The position numbers and the translations under genes were made by a program. Under the pieces are notes generated by a model. That model made no database searches. It saw nothing but the letters and a program-made list of their open reading frames with translations, and was not told the DNA's origin. A DNA stretch of 64,000 bases from Aldehydirespirator sp965220645 (GTDB lineage Bacteria; Actinomycetota; Acidimicrobiia; Acidimicrobiales; Aldehydirespiratoraceae): NCBI GenBank assembly GCA_965220645.1, contig OZ244836.1:2976001-3040000 (forward strand). The letters run 5' to 3'. This document shows positions 20,052 to 29,246 of this stretch, in pieces. Within the stretch, counting starts at the first letter, position 1, and the number at the start of each line of letters is the position of its first letter.

Positions 20052-20339
20052 TCAGGTGTAGTCCTGGTACTTGGCCAGGTAGCGCACGGGACGGCTCAGG
20101 GCGTCCTTACGGAACGGGTCGCCTAGCCCCTTGGTGCACATTGCCTCGATCACGGTGGTGCGGCCCCCGTTCATCTGGGCGTCGATGGCCGCGGTCAGCG
20201 CGGGGCCGACATCCTCGAGCTGGTTGACCCGCACACCGTCGGCGCCCATGGCCCGGGCCACCTCCGACCAGTCCTCGCCGGCGTCGAGCTCGCCGGCCAC
20301 GAAACGGCGCCCGTAGAAGTCCACCTGGTTCTACTTCGG
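20052..20339 (-). pseudogene. Decayed 3' fragment of a second xsc-like gene
   Basis: About 288 bp closely match (roughly nine bases in ten by eye) the 3' end of the xsc gene at 21294-21581. The frame is intact for the last 90 or so codons (from VDFYGRRFVAGELDAG to KYQDYT), but the upstream side has an in-frame TAG just before the NQVDF homologue and then loses similarity near 20345. With no thiamine-diphosphate or pyrimidine domain it cannot be functional. It and the intact copy flank a VapBC module. Confidence 0.8.
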
Positions 20340-20353
20340 CCCCTGCCGGCCAA

Positions 20354-20788
20354 TCAGTCAGACAGGTCCCGGGGCGCCACGGGGAGGCGTTCGGCCACCG
20401 CGCCCGCGTGGAGGCGCCGATCCCACACAGCCATCACGACATGGGGAGTGCCGATCTCCAGGGCGCTGGCAAGGTGGACGGCGTCAGCGCCCCGCAAGCG
20501 ACGGCGCTCAGCCAGCCGACCGGCGGCCTCGGCCACGCGAGCGGTCATCTCCACCGGCCGCAAGTCCGTCCAGAGGCGCTCCCAGTTCTGGCGGCACGTC
20601 GCCAGAGCCTCCTCCCCCAAGTCGCGGTTGCGGTCCGCGGCGGCCAGCGCAGCGCACACCTCCGGGTAGGCCAGCCGGCTCGAGACTGCGGCGTCGCAAC
20701 CGTCCCAGAGCGCGGCGACAACATCGCTGCCCGGCTCGGTCACCAGCAGCTTCACCAGCGCGCTGGCGTCGAAATAGACGACGGCCAC
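20354..20788 (-). CDS. vapC: PIN-domain ribonuclease toxin (VapC family)
   Basis: A 144-residue PIN domain. The acidic metal-binding residues are visible: D7 in YFDASALVK, E43 in YPEVCAAL, D102 in GADAVHLASAL and D123 in VWDRRL. VapC toxins cleave RNA (often tRNA or rRNA) with Mg2+ and are inhibited by a co-encoded antitoxin. The start lies 3 nt after the stop of the antitoxin gene. It sits between the two xsc-related segments. Confidence 0.9.
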   Translation of the reverse strand: MAVVYFDASALVKLLVTEPGSDVVAALWDGCDAAVSSRLAYPEVCAALAAADRNRDLGEEALATCRQNWERLWTDLRPVEMTARVAEAAGRLAERRRLRGADAVHLASALEIGTPHVVMAVWDRRLHAGAVAERLPVAPRDLSD

Positions 20789-20791
20789 CGG

Positions 20792-21055
20792 TCAGCGTCG
20801 CTGCTCGCTGATCAGATCCGAGAGGGATCGGGCGGCTTGCGGCAGCTTCCGGCCCGTGACCTTGGATCTGTGCGGGCTCAACGGCCTTGCGATCACGCCC
20901 CGCGCCGTGAGGTCCTCGATCCTCGACATCGCGTCGATCCTTACGATCCGGGCCACCGGCATGCCCCGCTCGGTGACCACGACCTCGTCGCCGTCCCGAA
21001 CCCGGTCGAGCCAATGGCGCAGATTGGCTCGCAACTCCGTGACTGCCACATCCAT
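20792..21055 (-). CDS. Phd/YefM-type antitoxin (VapB partner)
   Basis: An 87-residue protein when started at ATG 21055. The N-terminus VAVTELRANLRHWLDRVRDG and the following EVVVTERGMPVARIV are the Phd/YefM DNA-binding fold. The basic and Ser-rich C-terminus (RSKVTGRKL..ARSLSDLI) would wrap around the toxin. ATG 21055 is preferred over an upstream in-frame start because it gives the usual family N-terminus. Autorepression is likely; a pair of TGTACA sites lies just upstream. Confidence 0.88.
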   Translation of the reverse strand: MDVAVTELRANLRHWLDRVRDGDEVVVTERGMPVARIVRIDAMSRIEDLTARGVIARPLSPHRSKVTGRKLPQAARSLSDLISEQRR

Positions 21056-21064
21056 GACGGGAAG

Positions 21065-21093
21065 TGTACATCTTGTTGGCTCTAGTCTGTACA
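21065..21093 (-). promoter_or_regulatory. Paired TGTACA sites, possible toxin-antitoxin operator
   Basis: Two self-complementary TGTACA hexamers at 21065-21070 and 21088-21093, 23 bp apart (about two helical turns), lie 10-38 bp before the antitoxin ATG. Phd-type antitoxins bind paired short palindromes at this distance. A TTGAAG box further upstream on the minus strand could be a weak -35 element. Confidence 0.4.
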
Positions 21094-21160
21094 TCACTAG
21101 CGGCTCTCTGCTTCAAATACATCGATACTCAATATCAATATATCTTAGACTAGCGTCGTA

Positions 21161-21296
21161 GCAAACACCTGCCGGGGTCGCACCGCCGCCGACGTCATCA
21201 ACGGCAGCGACCTCACGAGGACGAGCATCCCGGAGAATGACCTGGCTTCGCTGGAGGGCCTGGGCTCCGTGAGTCTGCAGGAGCGGCTCAAGATCA
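21161..21296 (+). other. Possible remnant of a plus-strand coding sequence
   Basis: The + strand reads without stops for about 45 codons (GRTAADVINGSDLTRTSIP and LASLEGLGSVSLQERLKI) with strong third-position G/C, as in real genes here, but has no start and runs into the 3' end of xsc. It is preceded by an unusually AT-rich stretch (about 21115-21155). I do not recognise the product; it may be debris from the rearrangement that placed the VapBC module here. Confidence 0.3.
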
Positions 21297-23060
21297 GGTG
21301 TAGTCCTGGTACTTGTCCAGGTAGCGGGTGGGGCGGCTCAGGGCGTCCTTGCGGAACGGGTCGCCTAGCTCCTTGGTGCACATGGCCTCGATGACGGTGG
21401 TGCGCCCGCTGTTCATCTGGGCGTCGATGGCCGCGGTCAGCGCCGGGCCGACATCCTCGAGCTGGTTGACCCGCACTCCGTCGGCGCCCATGGCCCGGGC
21501 CACCTCCGACCAGTCCTCGCCGGCGTCCAGTTCGCCGGCCACGAAGCGGCGCCCGTAGAAGTCCACCTGGTTCTTCTTCTCGGCGCCCCACTGACGGTTG
21601 TGGAACACCACTGCGGTGACCGGGATGTTGTGGCGCACCGCGGTCATGGTCTCCACCATGCTCATGGCCCAGGCTCCGTCGCCGGCGTAGGCCACTGCAG
21701 GCCGGTCAGGAGCGGCCTTCTTGGCGCCGATGACGGTGGGCAGGGCGTAGCCGCAGTTGCCCCAGCTCATGGCGGCGAAGAACGACCGGGGCTCCTCGAA
21801 GCGCAGGTAGCTGTTGGCCACCGAGTTGATGTTGCCGATGTCGGTGGACACCATAACCCGCGGCGGCATGGCCCTCTCCAGCTCGCGCAGCACCTGGCGG
21901 GGGTGCATCCAGTCGTCGGCCTCGGCCGCGGCCTGCTTGATCATGTCCACGCTGAAGTCGTCGGTCTCCTCGGTCCAGTCGTCGAGCTCGGCCTCCCAGC
22001 CGGCCTTGTCAGCCGCGATCTCGGCGGCCCTGGAGACCCGGCTTGCGTCGCAGGCCAGTGCCCGCCCGGCCAGGCGGGCCGCCAGCGCGGCAGCGGCCGC
22101 ACCCGCGTCGCCGCAGATTCCCACGTCGATGCGCTTGACGAGACCCAGCATCTTGGAGTCGGCGTCCACCTGGATGACCTTGGCATCGGTCGGCCAGTAG
22201 TCGAGGCCGTGCTGGGGCAGGGTGCCGAACGGTCCGAGGCGGGTGCCGAGGGCCAGCACCACGTCGGCCCTGGAGATGAGGCGCATGGCCGCCTTGGAGC
22301 CCTGGTACCCGAGCGGGCCGCACCACAGCGGGTGCGAGGCCGGAAACGAGTCGTTGTGCAGGTAGCTGTTCACCACCGGGCAGCCGAGGCGCTCCGCCAA
22401 TGCCACAGTCTCGGCCATGGCGTCTGCCATCACCACTCCCCCGCCCGAGATCATCACCGGGAACTCGGCGGAGGCGAGCAGGTCGGCGGCCTCGCTGAGG
22501 GTCCGGTCCCCACCCGGGCCGCGATCGAGGAGTCGGGGCTGTTGGATCTCCACGTCGATGTCGCCGTAGAAGCGGTCGCGGGGGATGTTGAGCTGCGTGG
22601 GACCCATCTCGGACAGGGCCCGGTCGAAGCAGCGGGCGGTGTACTCGGCCATGCGGTGTTCGTTGTTGACGTGGCCCTGGTACTTGGTGAACTCCTCGAA
22701 CATGGGCAGCTGGTTGGTCTCCTGGAAGCCGCCCAGGCCGATGCCCATCGTCCCGGCCTCGGGGGTGATGACCACCACGGGGCTGTGGGCCCAGAAGGCG
22801 GCGGCGATGGCGGTCACGCAGTTGGAGATGCCCGGGCCGTTCTGGCCGATGACCACGCCGTGGCGGCCCGACACCCGGCTGTAGCCGTCGGCCATGTGGG
22901 CCGCGCCCTGTTCATGGACCACCGGCACCAGCTCGATGCCGGCCGGCTCGAAGATGTCCATGGCGTCCATGAACGCGCTGCCCATGATGCCGAAGATGGT
23001 GTCGACGCCGTGAGCGACCATCGTCTCCACGAACGCCTCACTGGGGGTCATGCGAGTCAT
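21294..23060 (-). CDS. xsc: Sulfoacetaldehyde acetyltransferase (thiamine-diphosphate enzyme)
   Basis: A 588-residue protein that converts sulfoacetaldehyde and phosphate to acetyl phosphate and sulfite, the key step in taurine/isethionate sulfonate breakdown. It has the acetolactate synthase-like three-domain layout: N-terminal domain with the catalytic Glu region (VVHEQGAAHMADGYSR) and QNGPGISN, central domain, and C-terminal ThDP motif GDGAWAMSMVE...FHNRQWGAEKKN. The stretches GSAFM and RNIPRDR-like NIPRDRF, and the end ELGDPFRKDAL, are those of Xsc rather than acetolactate synthase. GGGAGGAA before ATG 23060 supports this start. No pta or taurine uptake gene is adjacent. Confidence 0.88.
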   Translation of the reverse strand: MTRMTPSEAFVETMVAHGVDTIFGIMGSAFMDAMDIFEPAGIELVPVVHEQGAAHMADGYSRVSGRHGVVIGQNGPGISNCVTAIAAAFWAHSPVVVITPEAGTMGIGLGGFQETNQLPMFEEFTKYQGHVNNEHRMAEYTARCFDRALSEMGPTQLNIPRDRFYGDIDVEIQQPRLLDRGPGGDRTLSEAADLLASAEFPVMISGGGVVMADAMAETVALAERLGCPVVNSYLHNDSFPASHPLWCGPLGYQGSKAAMRLISRADVVLALGTRLGPFGTLPQHGLDYWPTDAKVIQVDADSKMLGLVKRIDVGICGDAGAAAAALAARLAGRALACDASRVSRAAEIAADKAGWEAELDDWTEETDDFSVDMIKQAAAEADDWMHPRQVLRELERAMPPRVMVSTDIGNINSVANSYLRFEEPRSFFAAMSWGNCGYALPTVIGAKKAAPDRPAVAYAGDGAWAMSMVETMTAVRHNIPVTAVVFHNRQWGAEKKNQVDFYGRRFVAGELDAGEDWSEVARAMGADGVRVNQLEDVGPALTAAIDAQMNSGRTTVIEAMCTKELGDPFRKDALSRPTRYLDKYQDYT

Positions 23061-23157
23061 GTCTGAGTTCCTCCCACCGAAAGTTCCTACGCCCGGCACA
23101 ACTCAGGCCAGCCTGTTAGAGCCTATAACAGATGCTGTAGACGCTGCTCGCCCCGAA

Positions 23158-25305
23158 TCAGGCTCTTAGGGAGCGGAAGCGGCGCAGGCGCAGGCTGTTG
23201 GACACCACGAACAGCGACGACAGTCCCATGGCGGCTGCGGCGGCCATGGGGCTCAGCACCCCGGTAGCGGCCAGGGGGATGGCGGCCACGTTGTAGGCGA
23301 AGGCCCAGAACAGGTTGACCTTGATGGTGGCCAGGGTGCGACGTGACAGAGCGATGGCGTCGGGCACGGCTCGCAGGTCGCCGCCGACGATGGTGAGGTC
23401 GGATGCCTCCATGGCCACGTCTGTTCCGGTGCCGACCGCGATGCCTAGATCGGCCTGGGCCAGCGCGGGGGCGTCGTTGATCCCGTCGCCCACCATCGCC
23501 ACCCGCTTGCCTGCGTCCTGGAGTCTCGTGACCGCATCGACCTTGTCGGCGGGCAGCACCTCGGCCGTCACATCGCTCACCCCGACGGCCTCGCCCACCC
23601 ACGCAGCCGTTCGGCTGTTGTCGCCGGTGACGAGCGACACCTCCAGACCCATCGCCCGCAGTTCCTCAACCGCCTGACGCGAGGTTGGCTTGACCGTGTC
23701 GGCCAGGGCAATCACTGCCTCGGCGGCCGCGCCGCGGCCTACGAGCACCGCGGTGTGGCCGCGGGCCTCGGCCGCGGCGATGGCAGCGTCGAGTTCGGTG
23801 GGCACTGCGTCGAATAGTGGACGCCTGCCGACGCACACCTCCGCGCCGTCGACTCGACCGACGACGCCGATACCGGGATGGTTCAAGAAGTCGGTGACGG
23901 TGCGAGACGAGGGCCAGCGTCGGGCGATGGCCGCGCCAACGGGGTGCTCCGAGCGCGACTCCAGGGCCGCGGCCAGCAGCCCCATGGCCGCGACATCCAT
24001 TCCGGGCGCAGCCACCGCGTCCACCACCTCAAGGCGGCCCTCGGTGAGAGTGCCGGTCTTGTCGAGCACCACCGCATCGACACGGCGGGTGTCCTCGAGC
24101 ACGTCGGCGCCCTTGATGATCACCCCGAGCTGCGCTCCCCGGCCCGTGCCCACCATCACGGCCAGCGGGGTGGCCAGACCCAGCGCGCACGGGCACGAGA
24201 TGATCAGAACGGCCACCGCGGCGGTGAACGCCTCCGAAGCCGCTCCACCGGCCAGGAACCACCCGCCCAGGGTCACTGCGGCCAGGACCATGACCACGGG
24301 CACGAAGACGCTGGCCACCCTGTCAGCCAGACGCTGCACCGCGGCCCGCCCTCCCTGGGCCTCATCCACGAGTCGCACAATCTGGGCCAGGGCGGTGTCG
24401 GCCCCGACCCGGGTCGCCTCCACCTCGAGCGTGCCGTCGGCGTTGACGGTGGCGCCGATCACTTCATCCCCCGGCGCCACCTCCACCGGAACGGGCTCGC
24501 CGGTCACCATTGCCATGTCCACCGCCGAGGCGCCGCTCACCACCATCCCGTCGGTGGCGATCCGCTCGCCCGGACGCACGACGAAGTGCATCCCCACCGC
24601 CAGATCCTCTACGGGCACCTCGGTGCCGTCGGTGAGGCGGGCAGTGGAGGCACCCAGCCGGGCCAGGGCCCGCAAAGCCTCGCCCGAGCGTCGGGTAGCC
24701 CGGGCCTCCAGCCACTTGCCCAGCAGCACGAGGGCGACGATCACCGTGCCGGTCTCGAAGTACACGTGGCCGTCGTCGACTCCGGCCACCAGCACCACCG
24801 CCGACCAGACCCACGCGGCGATGGTGCCCAGCGACACCAGGGTGTCCATCGTCGCGGCCCGGTGGCGGAGATTGCGGGCCGCGGCCCGGTGGAAGCCCCA
24901 ACCCGAGCCGAACACCACGACCGCTGATGCGATCATTACGGCCCAGCGCCAACCTTCGAAGCGCAGCGGCGGCAGCATCGAGACGGCCACGACCGGCGCG
25001 CCCAGCACAACAGCTGCCACCAGCCGCCGGCGCAGGGTCGCCACCCGTCGCATCTCGGCCTCGCCGTGCGTCTCCGGGCGCTCCGGCGCGGAGTAGCCGG
25101 CCTGCTCGACGGCTCGCCTCAGCACGGCGTCATCGGTGCTCCCGTCGTGGAGCACGGTGGCCCGGCCCGAGGCGAAGTTCACCCGGGCGTCCATCACGGC
25201 GTCGACAGCCTCCAGGGCGGACGTGACTCGGGCTGCGCAGGCGGCACAGGTCATGCCGTCCACCCGGATGTCGGTCCGGACCTTCAACGACGACCCGGTT
25301 CCCAT
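23158..25305 (-). CDS. copA: Copper-translocating P-type ATPase
   Basis: A 715-residue P1B-type pump. Order of parts: N-terminal heavy-metal domain with GMTCAAC, eight membrane segments, CPC in the sixth (SCPCALGLATPL), phosphorylation site DKTGT, HP motif SEHPVG, hinge GDGINDAPAL, and NVAAIPLAA and MGLSS in the last helices. This set marks the Cu(I) export class (P1B-1). ATG 25305 gives a short leader before the metal domain. It is divergent from hisC across 109 bp, in which I see no clear CsoR-type operator. Confidence 0.94.
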   Translation of the reverse strand: MGTGSSLKVRTDIRVDGMTCAACAARVTSALEAVDAVMDARVNFASGRATVLHDGSTDDAVLRRAVEQAGYSAPERPETHGEAEMRRVATLRRRLVAAVVLGAPVVAVSMLPPLRFEGWRWAVMIASAVVVFGSGWGFHRAAARNLRHRAATMDTLVSLGTIAAWVWSAVVLVAGVDDGHVYFETGTVIVALVLLGKWLEARATRRSGEALRALARLGASTARLTDGTEVPVEDLAVGMHFVVRPGERIATDGMVVSGASAVDMAMVTGEPVPVEVAPGDEVIGATVNADGTLEVEATRVGADTALAQIVRLVDEAQGGRAAVQRLADRVASVFVPVVMVLAAVTLGGWFLAGGAASEAFTAAVAVLIISCPCALGLATPLAVMVGTGRGAQLGVIIKGADVLEDTRRVDAVVLDKTGTLTEGRLEVVDAVAAPGMDVAAMGLLAAALESRSEHPVGAAIARRWPSSRTVTDFLNHPGIGVVGRVDGAEVCVGRRPLFDAVPTELDAAIAAAEARGHTAVLVGRGAAAEAVIALADTVKPTSRQAVEELRAMGLEVSLVTGDNSRTAAWVGEAVGVSDVTAEVLPADKVDAVTRLQDAGKRVAMVGDGINDAPALAQADLGIAVGTGTDVAMEASDLTIVGGDLRAVPDAIALSRRTLATIKVNLFWAFAYNVAAIPLAATGVLSPMAAAAAMGLSSLFVVSNSLRLRRFRSLRA

Positions 25306-25414
25306 ACGCCCAAGGGTACGCCTGACGCCCCGCGGATATTCCCGACCCAGAGGCCGAGCGGGCACGATTCCCGGAATGCGGAGTTTGGGTGTCGTGCGGG
25401 GCAGACTGGCTCCG

Positions 25415-26536
25415 ATGTCATCGTCTGAATCGCATCTCGCGGCTGCGGGCGGGCGGGTACGGCCCGCGGTGGCCGCCCTGCCCGCCTACAAGCCCGGCAA
25501 GGCAGCCGAGCAGGCCGAGCGGGAGCACAACATCGCGGAGGCCATCAAGCTGGCCTCCAACGAGAACCCGTACCCGCCCCCTACCGCAGTGGTCGAGGCG
25601 GTGGCCGCGGCCTGCCGGGGCGGCAACCTCTACTGCGACCATCGAGCCACCGCGGTGCGCGAGGCGCTGGCCGACCGGCTGGGCCTGGCCGTGGAGCAGG
25701 TGACCGTGGGCGCGGGCTCGGTGGCGCTGCTGTACCAGCTGGCCACCGCCTACATCGACCCCGGCGACGAGGCGGTGACGCCGTGGATCTCCTTCGAGGC
25801 CTACCCGATATCGGTGCAGACGATGGGCGGGACCCTGGTGAGGGTGCCCCTGACCGGTGGCCACACGTTCGATCTCGACGCGGTGGCTGCAGCCGTGACT
25901 GAACGCACCAAGCTCGTGTTCCTGGCCACGCCCAACAACCCCACAAGCACAGCCGTGTCAACCGCGGCGATCGCCAGGCTGTTGGAGAGCGTCCCCGACG
26001 ATGCGGTGGTGCTGGTGGACGAGGCCTACCGGGAGTTCGCCGACCCTGCCCTCGGCGACCCGGTAGTCGAACTGCTTCCCCGCTTCGACAACGTGGCCGT
26101 GGCCCGCACCTTCTCCAAGGCCTACGGGCTGGCCAGCCTGAGGGTCGGCTACGTGATGGCCCACCCTCAGATCGTGTCCGCCATCGACAAGTGCCTCATC
26201 CCCTTCAACGTCAACGGCCTGGCCCAGGCGGCGGCCCTGGCCGCGCTGGGAGGCGACGCGGAAGCCGAGGCCCAGGCCAACATCGACGGGATCAAGGCCG
26301 AACGGGGTCGGGTGGCGGCCGCGCTGACCGCCGACGGCTGGCACATACCCGACACCCAGGCCAACTTCGTATGGATGCATCTGGGCGACCGCACCGACGA
26401 CGTGTGCATCGGCCTGGAGCGGCGGGGCGTGGTGGTCCGCCCGTTCTCGGGAGTGGGAATCCGGGTGACTATCGGCACCCCCGCCCAGAACGACCGCTTC
26501 CTCACGACCCTGGCCGAGGTCGCCCAGCCGGTCTAA
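25415..26536 (+). CDS. hisC: Histidinol-phosphate aminotransferase-like PLP enzyme
   Basis: A 373-residue fold-type I aminotransferase. Visible: KLASNENPYPPP substrate segment, GAGSVALLYQL, NNPTSTAV, DEAYREF and the PLP lysine in TFSKAYGLASLRVGY (about K235). HisC makes L-histidinol phosphate from imidazole acetol phosphate, but this family also includes aromatic aminotransferases, and no other his gene is nearby, so the exact substrate is open. An in-frame ATG at 25376 is an alternative start. The gene converges on the molybdenum hydroxylase operon across a repeat pair. Confidence 0.85.
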   Translation: MSSSESHLAAAGGRVRPAVAALPAYKPGKAAEQAEREHNIAEAIKLASNENPYPPPTAVVEAVAAACRGGNLYCDHRATAVREALADRLGLAVEQVTVGAGSVALLYQLATAYIDPGDEAVTPWISFEAYPISVQTMGGTLVRVPLTGGHTFDLDAVAAAVTERTKLVFLATPNNPTSTAVSTAAIARLLESVPDDAVVLVDEAYREFADPALGDPVVELLPRFDNVAVARTFSKAYGLASLRVGYVMAHPQIVSAIDKCLIPFNVNGLAQAAALAALGGDAEAEAQANIDGIKAERGRVAAALTADGWHIPDTQANFVWMHLGDRTDDVCIGLERRGVVVRPFSGVGIRVTIGTPAQNDRFLTTLAEVAQPV

Positions 26537-26556
26537 CCCCGGCACCCTGAAACAGG

Positions 26557-26601
26557 AACTGGCAGCAATACGCACGCCACCCGTGCAAAACGCTGCCAAT
26601 T
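26557..26601. repeat. REP-like palindrome, family A, copy 2
   Basis: A 45 bp palindrome with outer arms AACTGGCAGC and GCTGCCAATT (one mismatch) and inner GCACG/CGTGC arms. It starts 20 bp after the hisC stop and is 71 bp before a near-identical second unit. Confidence 0.7.
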
Positions 26602-26627
26602 CGCCGCACGGCGCCACCCCATACCGG

Positions 26628-26672
26628 AACTGGCAGCAATACGCACGCCACCCGTGCAAAACGCTGCCAGTT
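26628..26672. repeat. REP-like palindrome, family A, copy 3
   Basis: A 45 bp palindrome whose outer arms AACTGGCAGC and GCTGCCAGTT are perfectly complementary; the sequence is otherwise the same as the unit at 26557. It ends 12 bp before the stop of the MoaD-like gene. The two units fill the gap between convergent genes and could end transcription from both sides. Confidence 0.7.
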
Positions 26673-26684
26673 GTCGCCGTGGGG

Positions 26685-26933
26685 TCAGCCGCCGGCAGTC
26701 TGGGGGACGAAGTAGACCTGCGCGCCGTCAGCGAGCGGCTCGTACTCTGGATGGGCGATGAGCAGGCCGTCGATCACTACCGATGTGCCGGCCCGCAAGG
26801 CATCGCCCAACCCGGGGTAGCGCCTGTCGAGATCCTCGATGAGGGCGCCGACGGTGGCTCCTTCCGCCTCCACCTCGGCGATGCCTCCGGTGGGACCCCG
26901 AAGATTGGAACTCAGGTGGACCCGCGCGGACAC
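26685..26933 (-). CDS. MoaD/ThiS-family sulfur-carrier protein
   Basis: An 82-residue ubiquitin-like protein ending in the required di-glycine (TAGG), which is thiocarboxylated to donate sulfur. The body has the beta-grasp pattern (VEAEGATVGALIEDLDRRYPG and VVIDGLLIAHPEYEPLADGAQVYFVP). As the last gene after the three molybdenum hydroxylase subunits (42 bp gap), it most likely serves molybdopterin synthesis (MoaD role), though a ThiS-like role cannot be excluded from sequence alone. GTG start. Confidence 0.8.
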   Translation of the reverse strand: MSARVHLSSNLRGPTGGIAEVEAEGATVGALIEDLDRRYPGLGDALRAGTSVVIDGLLIAHPEYEPLADGAQVYFVPQTAGG

Positions 26934-26975
26934 GAGGTGTTCGCTCCGGAGCGACGAGTGCCGGCCCGATCCGCC

Positions 26976-29237
26976 CTAGGAGCCGTTGGAGCCGCCGCTC
27001 GCGGTGATGGCCTCCAGCACTCTGATGGGTGACATCGGCAGGTCTCGGAGGCGGCAGCCGGTGGCGTTGTAGATGGCGTTGGCCACTGCCGGTATCGGGG
27101 GCACGATGCCGGTCTCGCCCACGCCACGCACGCCGTAGGGATGGGCCGGGTTGGGGACCTCCACGATGATGGCGTCGATCATGGGCAGGTCCGAGGCCAC
27201 CGGCACCCTGTAGTCCAGGAAGCTGGGGTTCTCCATCACGCCGTCGGAGTCGTAGATGTACTCCTCGTTGAGGGCCCAGCCCACTCCCTGGGCGACGCCG
27301 CCCTGGATCTGGCCCTCCACGTAGCTGGGATGGATGGCGGTGCCCGCGTCCTGCGAGGCGGTGTAGCGCACCACCCGCACCACGCCGGTCTCCTGGTCGA
27401 CCTCCACGTCGCAGAGGTGAACCGCGAAGCCGGGACCGGCCCCGTGGGCCTCCAGCGACCCGGTGGTGGTGAGGGGGCCGCCGGTGCGCTTGGCCTTGGC
27501 GGTGATAGCGGCCACCGGCAGCGGGTCCTTCTCGCCGTCGCTGCCGGTGTAGACGGCCTGGCCGTCCACCCAGTCGACGTCGTCGACGTCGACGCCCATC
27601 ATCTTGGCCGCCCTTCCCCGCAGTTCGACCACCATCTTGCGGCAGGCCTCCACCACGGCCATACCGGTAGCGAAGGTGGCCCGGCTGCCCTCGGTGACGT
27701 CGGTGAAGCCGACCGCCTCGGTGTCGCCCACAACGGGGCGGATGTCGTAGGGATCGATGCCCAGCTCCTCGGCGGCCATCAGCGCCATCGAGGCTCGGCT
27801 GCCGCCGATGTCGGGGCTGCCGGTGACCACGGTGGCGGTGCCGTCCTCGTTGAGGTTGACGGTGGCGCTGGACGACTCGCCGATATTGAACCAATAGCCG
27901 GCGGCCAGGCCCCGGCCCTGGTTGGGTCCCAGGGGAGCGGTGAAGTGAGGGTGGTCGCGCACCGCCTCGAGGCACTCCACGAACCCGATTCGGGCGAACG
28001 GGAAGCCCATCGTCGACGGGTCGCCCTCGGTGACCGCGTTCTTGAGCCGCAGATCCATGGGGTCGATGCCGAGTTCGGTGGCAACCTCGTCGAGCAGGGT
28101 CTCCATCGCGTAGGCGGTCAGGGGCGCGGCCGGGGCCCGGTAGGCGGCCGAGCGGGCCGTGTTGATCACGACGTCGAGCGCCTCGATGTCGAAGTTACCA
28201 ATGTTGTAGGACTCGAACACGGTCATGGCGCCCAGCAGTCCCCCCGGGCCGGCATAGGCGCCGTTGGTGTAGATCAGGTAGGCGTCCCCGGCCACCAGGT
28301 TGCCGTCGCTGTGAACGCCGAGCTTGATCCTGAGCTTGGTGCCCGGGGCGGGGCCGGTGGCCCGGAACACCTCGCCGCGGGTCATCACCATCTTCACCGG
28401 GCGGCCCGCCTTGGCCGACATGGCCACGGCCAGTGGCTCAAGGTAGATGGTGGTCTTGCCGCCGAAGCCGCCGCCGATCTCGGCGGGGATCACCCTGATG
28501 CGGGTGTTCTCCCAGCCGAGCAGCGTCGCGGTGGACGACCGGACGTTGAAGTGCCCCTGCGAGGAGCACCAGATCGTGGTGTGGCCGTCCTGGCCGGTGT
28601 CGGCCACGCAGGCGTGCGGCTCGATGTATCCCTGGTGGACCGGCTGGGTGGTGAACTCCCTCTCGATCACCAGGTCGGCCTCGGCGAACCCGGCGTCGAG
28701 CTCGCCGCCCGAGAACCGGGTGATGCTGCTGATGTTGGAGGGCTCCTCTGCGGGAGGGCTGGCGCCTGCGGTCATCATGTGGGCGTGCAGCACGGGGGCG
28801 CCGGGGGCCAGCGCCTGGTCGATGGTGAGCACTGCCGGCAGCACCTCGTACTCCACCTTGACCGCGGCCGCGGCCGCCTGGGCCTGGTCGCGGGTGGAGG
28901 CGGCCACCGCAGCCACGGCGTGGCCCTCGTAGAAGACCTTGTCGCGGGCGATGACGTTGATGCACATGTCGTATTGGCGGTGGCTGGGATCGACGGCCGG
29001 GAAGTCGTCGCCGGTGATCACCGCCTTGACGCCGGGCATGGCAGCGGCCTCCGACGTGTCGATGGACACGATGCGGGCGTGGGCGTGGGGTGAGCGCACC
29101 ACGATGCCGTGGAGCTGCCCCGACATGTTGAGGTCGGCCGCGAAGCGGGCCCGGCCGGTCACCTTCTCGAGCCCGTCGTGGCGGACGGGCCGGGTGCCGA
29201 CGTACTTGTAGCGGGGCTTGGACTCGGTGACTGTCAC
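26976..29237 (-). CDS. Molybdenum hydroxylase large subunit (xanthine dehydrogenase/CoxL family)
   Basis: A 753-residue molybdopterin-binding subunit. Features: N-terminal aldehyde oxidase a/b-hammerhead (GRARFAADL..HARI), IGGGFGGKT Moco-binding loop, active-site loop AAYRAPAAP and the catalytic Glu in GVGETG near the C-terminus. The loop is not AYRCSFR, so it is not a form I CO dehydrogenase; a xanthine, aldehyde or aromatic hydroxylase is more likely. GTG start with AGGAG 6 nt upstream. Gene order FAD subunit, iron-sulfur subunit, large subunit is the classical coxMSL-like order. Confidence 0.88.
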   Translation of the reverse strand: MTVTESKPRYKYVGTRPVRHDGLEKVTGRARFAADLNMSGQLHGIVVRSPHAHARIVSIDTSEAAAMPGVKAVITGDDFPAVDPSHRQYDMCINVIARDKVFYEGHAVAAVAASTRDQAQAAAAAVKVEYEVLPAVLTIDQALAPGAPVLHAHMMTAGASPPAEEPSNISSITRFSGGELDAGFAEADLVIEREFTTQPVHQGYIEPHACVADTGQDGHTTIWCSSQGHFNVRSSTATLLGWENTRIRVIPAEIGGGFGGKTTIYLEPLAVAMSAKAGRPVKMVMTRGEVFRATGPAPGTKLRIKLGVHSDGNLVAGDAYLIYTNGAYAGPGGLLGAMTVFESYNIGNFDIEALDVVINTARSAAYRAPAAPLTAYAMETLLDEVATELGIDPMDLRLKNAVTEGDPSTMGFPFARIGFVECLEAVRDHPHFTAPLGPNQGRGLAAGYWFNIGESSSATVNLNEDGTATVVTGSPDIGGSRASMALMAAEELGIDPYDIRPVVGDTEAVGFTDVTEGSRATFATGMAVVEACRKMVVELRGRAAKMMGVDVDDVDWVDGQAVYTGSDGEKDPLPVAAITAKAKRTGGPLTTTGSLEAHGAGPGFAVHLCDVEVDQETGVVRVVRYTASQDAGTAIHPSYVEGQIQGGVAQGVGWALNEEYIYDSDGVMENPSFLDYRVPVASDLPMIDAIIVEVPNPAHPYGVRGVGETGIVPPIPAVANAIYNATGCRLRDLPMSPIRVLEAITASGGSNGS

Positions 29238-29246
29238 TTGGGGCTC

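Noticed and set aside
21294..23060. Acetolactate synthase large subunit
   Set aside because: Conserved stretches and the C-terminal end match sulfoacetaldehyde acetyltransferase, and no small subunit or ilv gene is adjacent.
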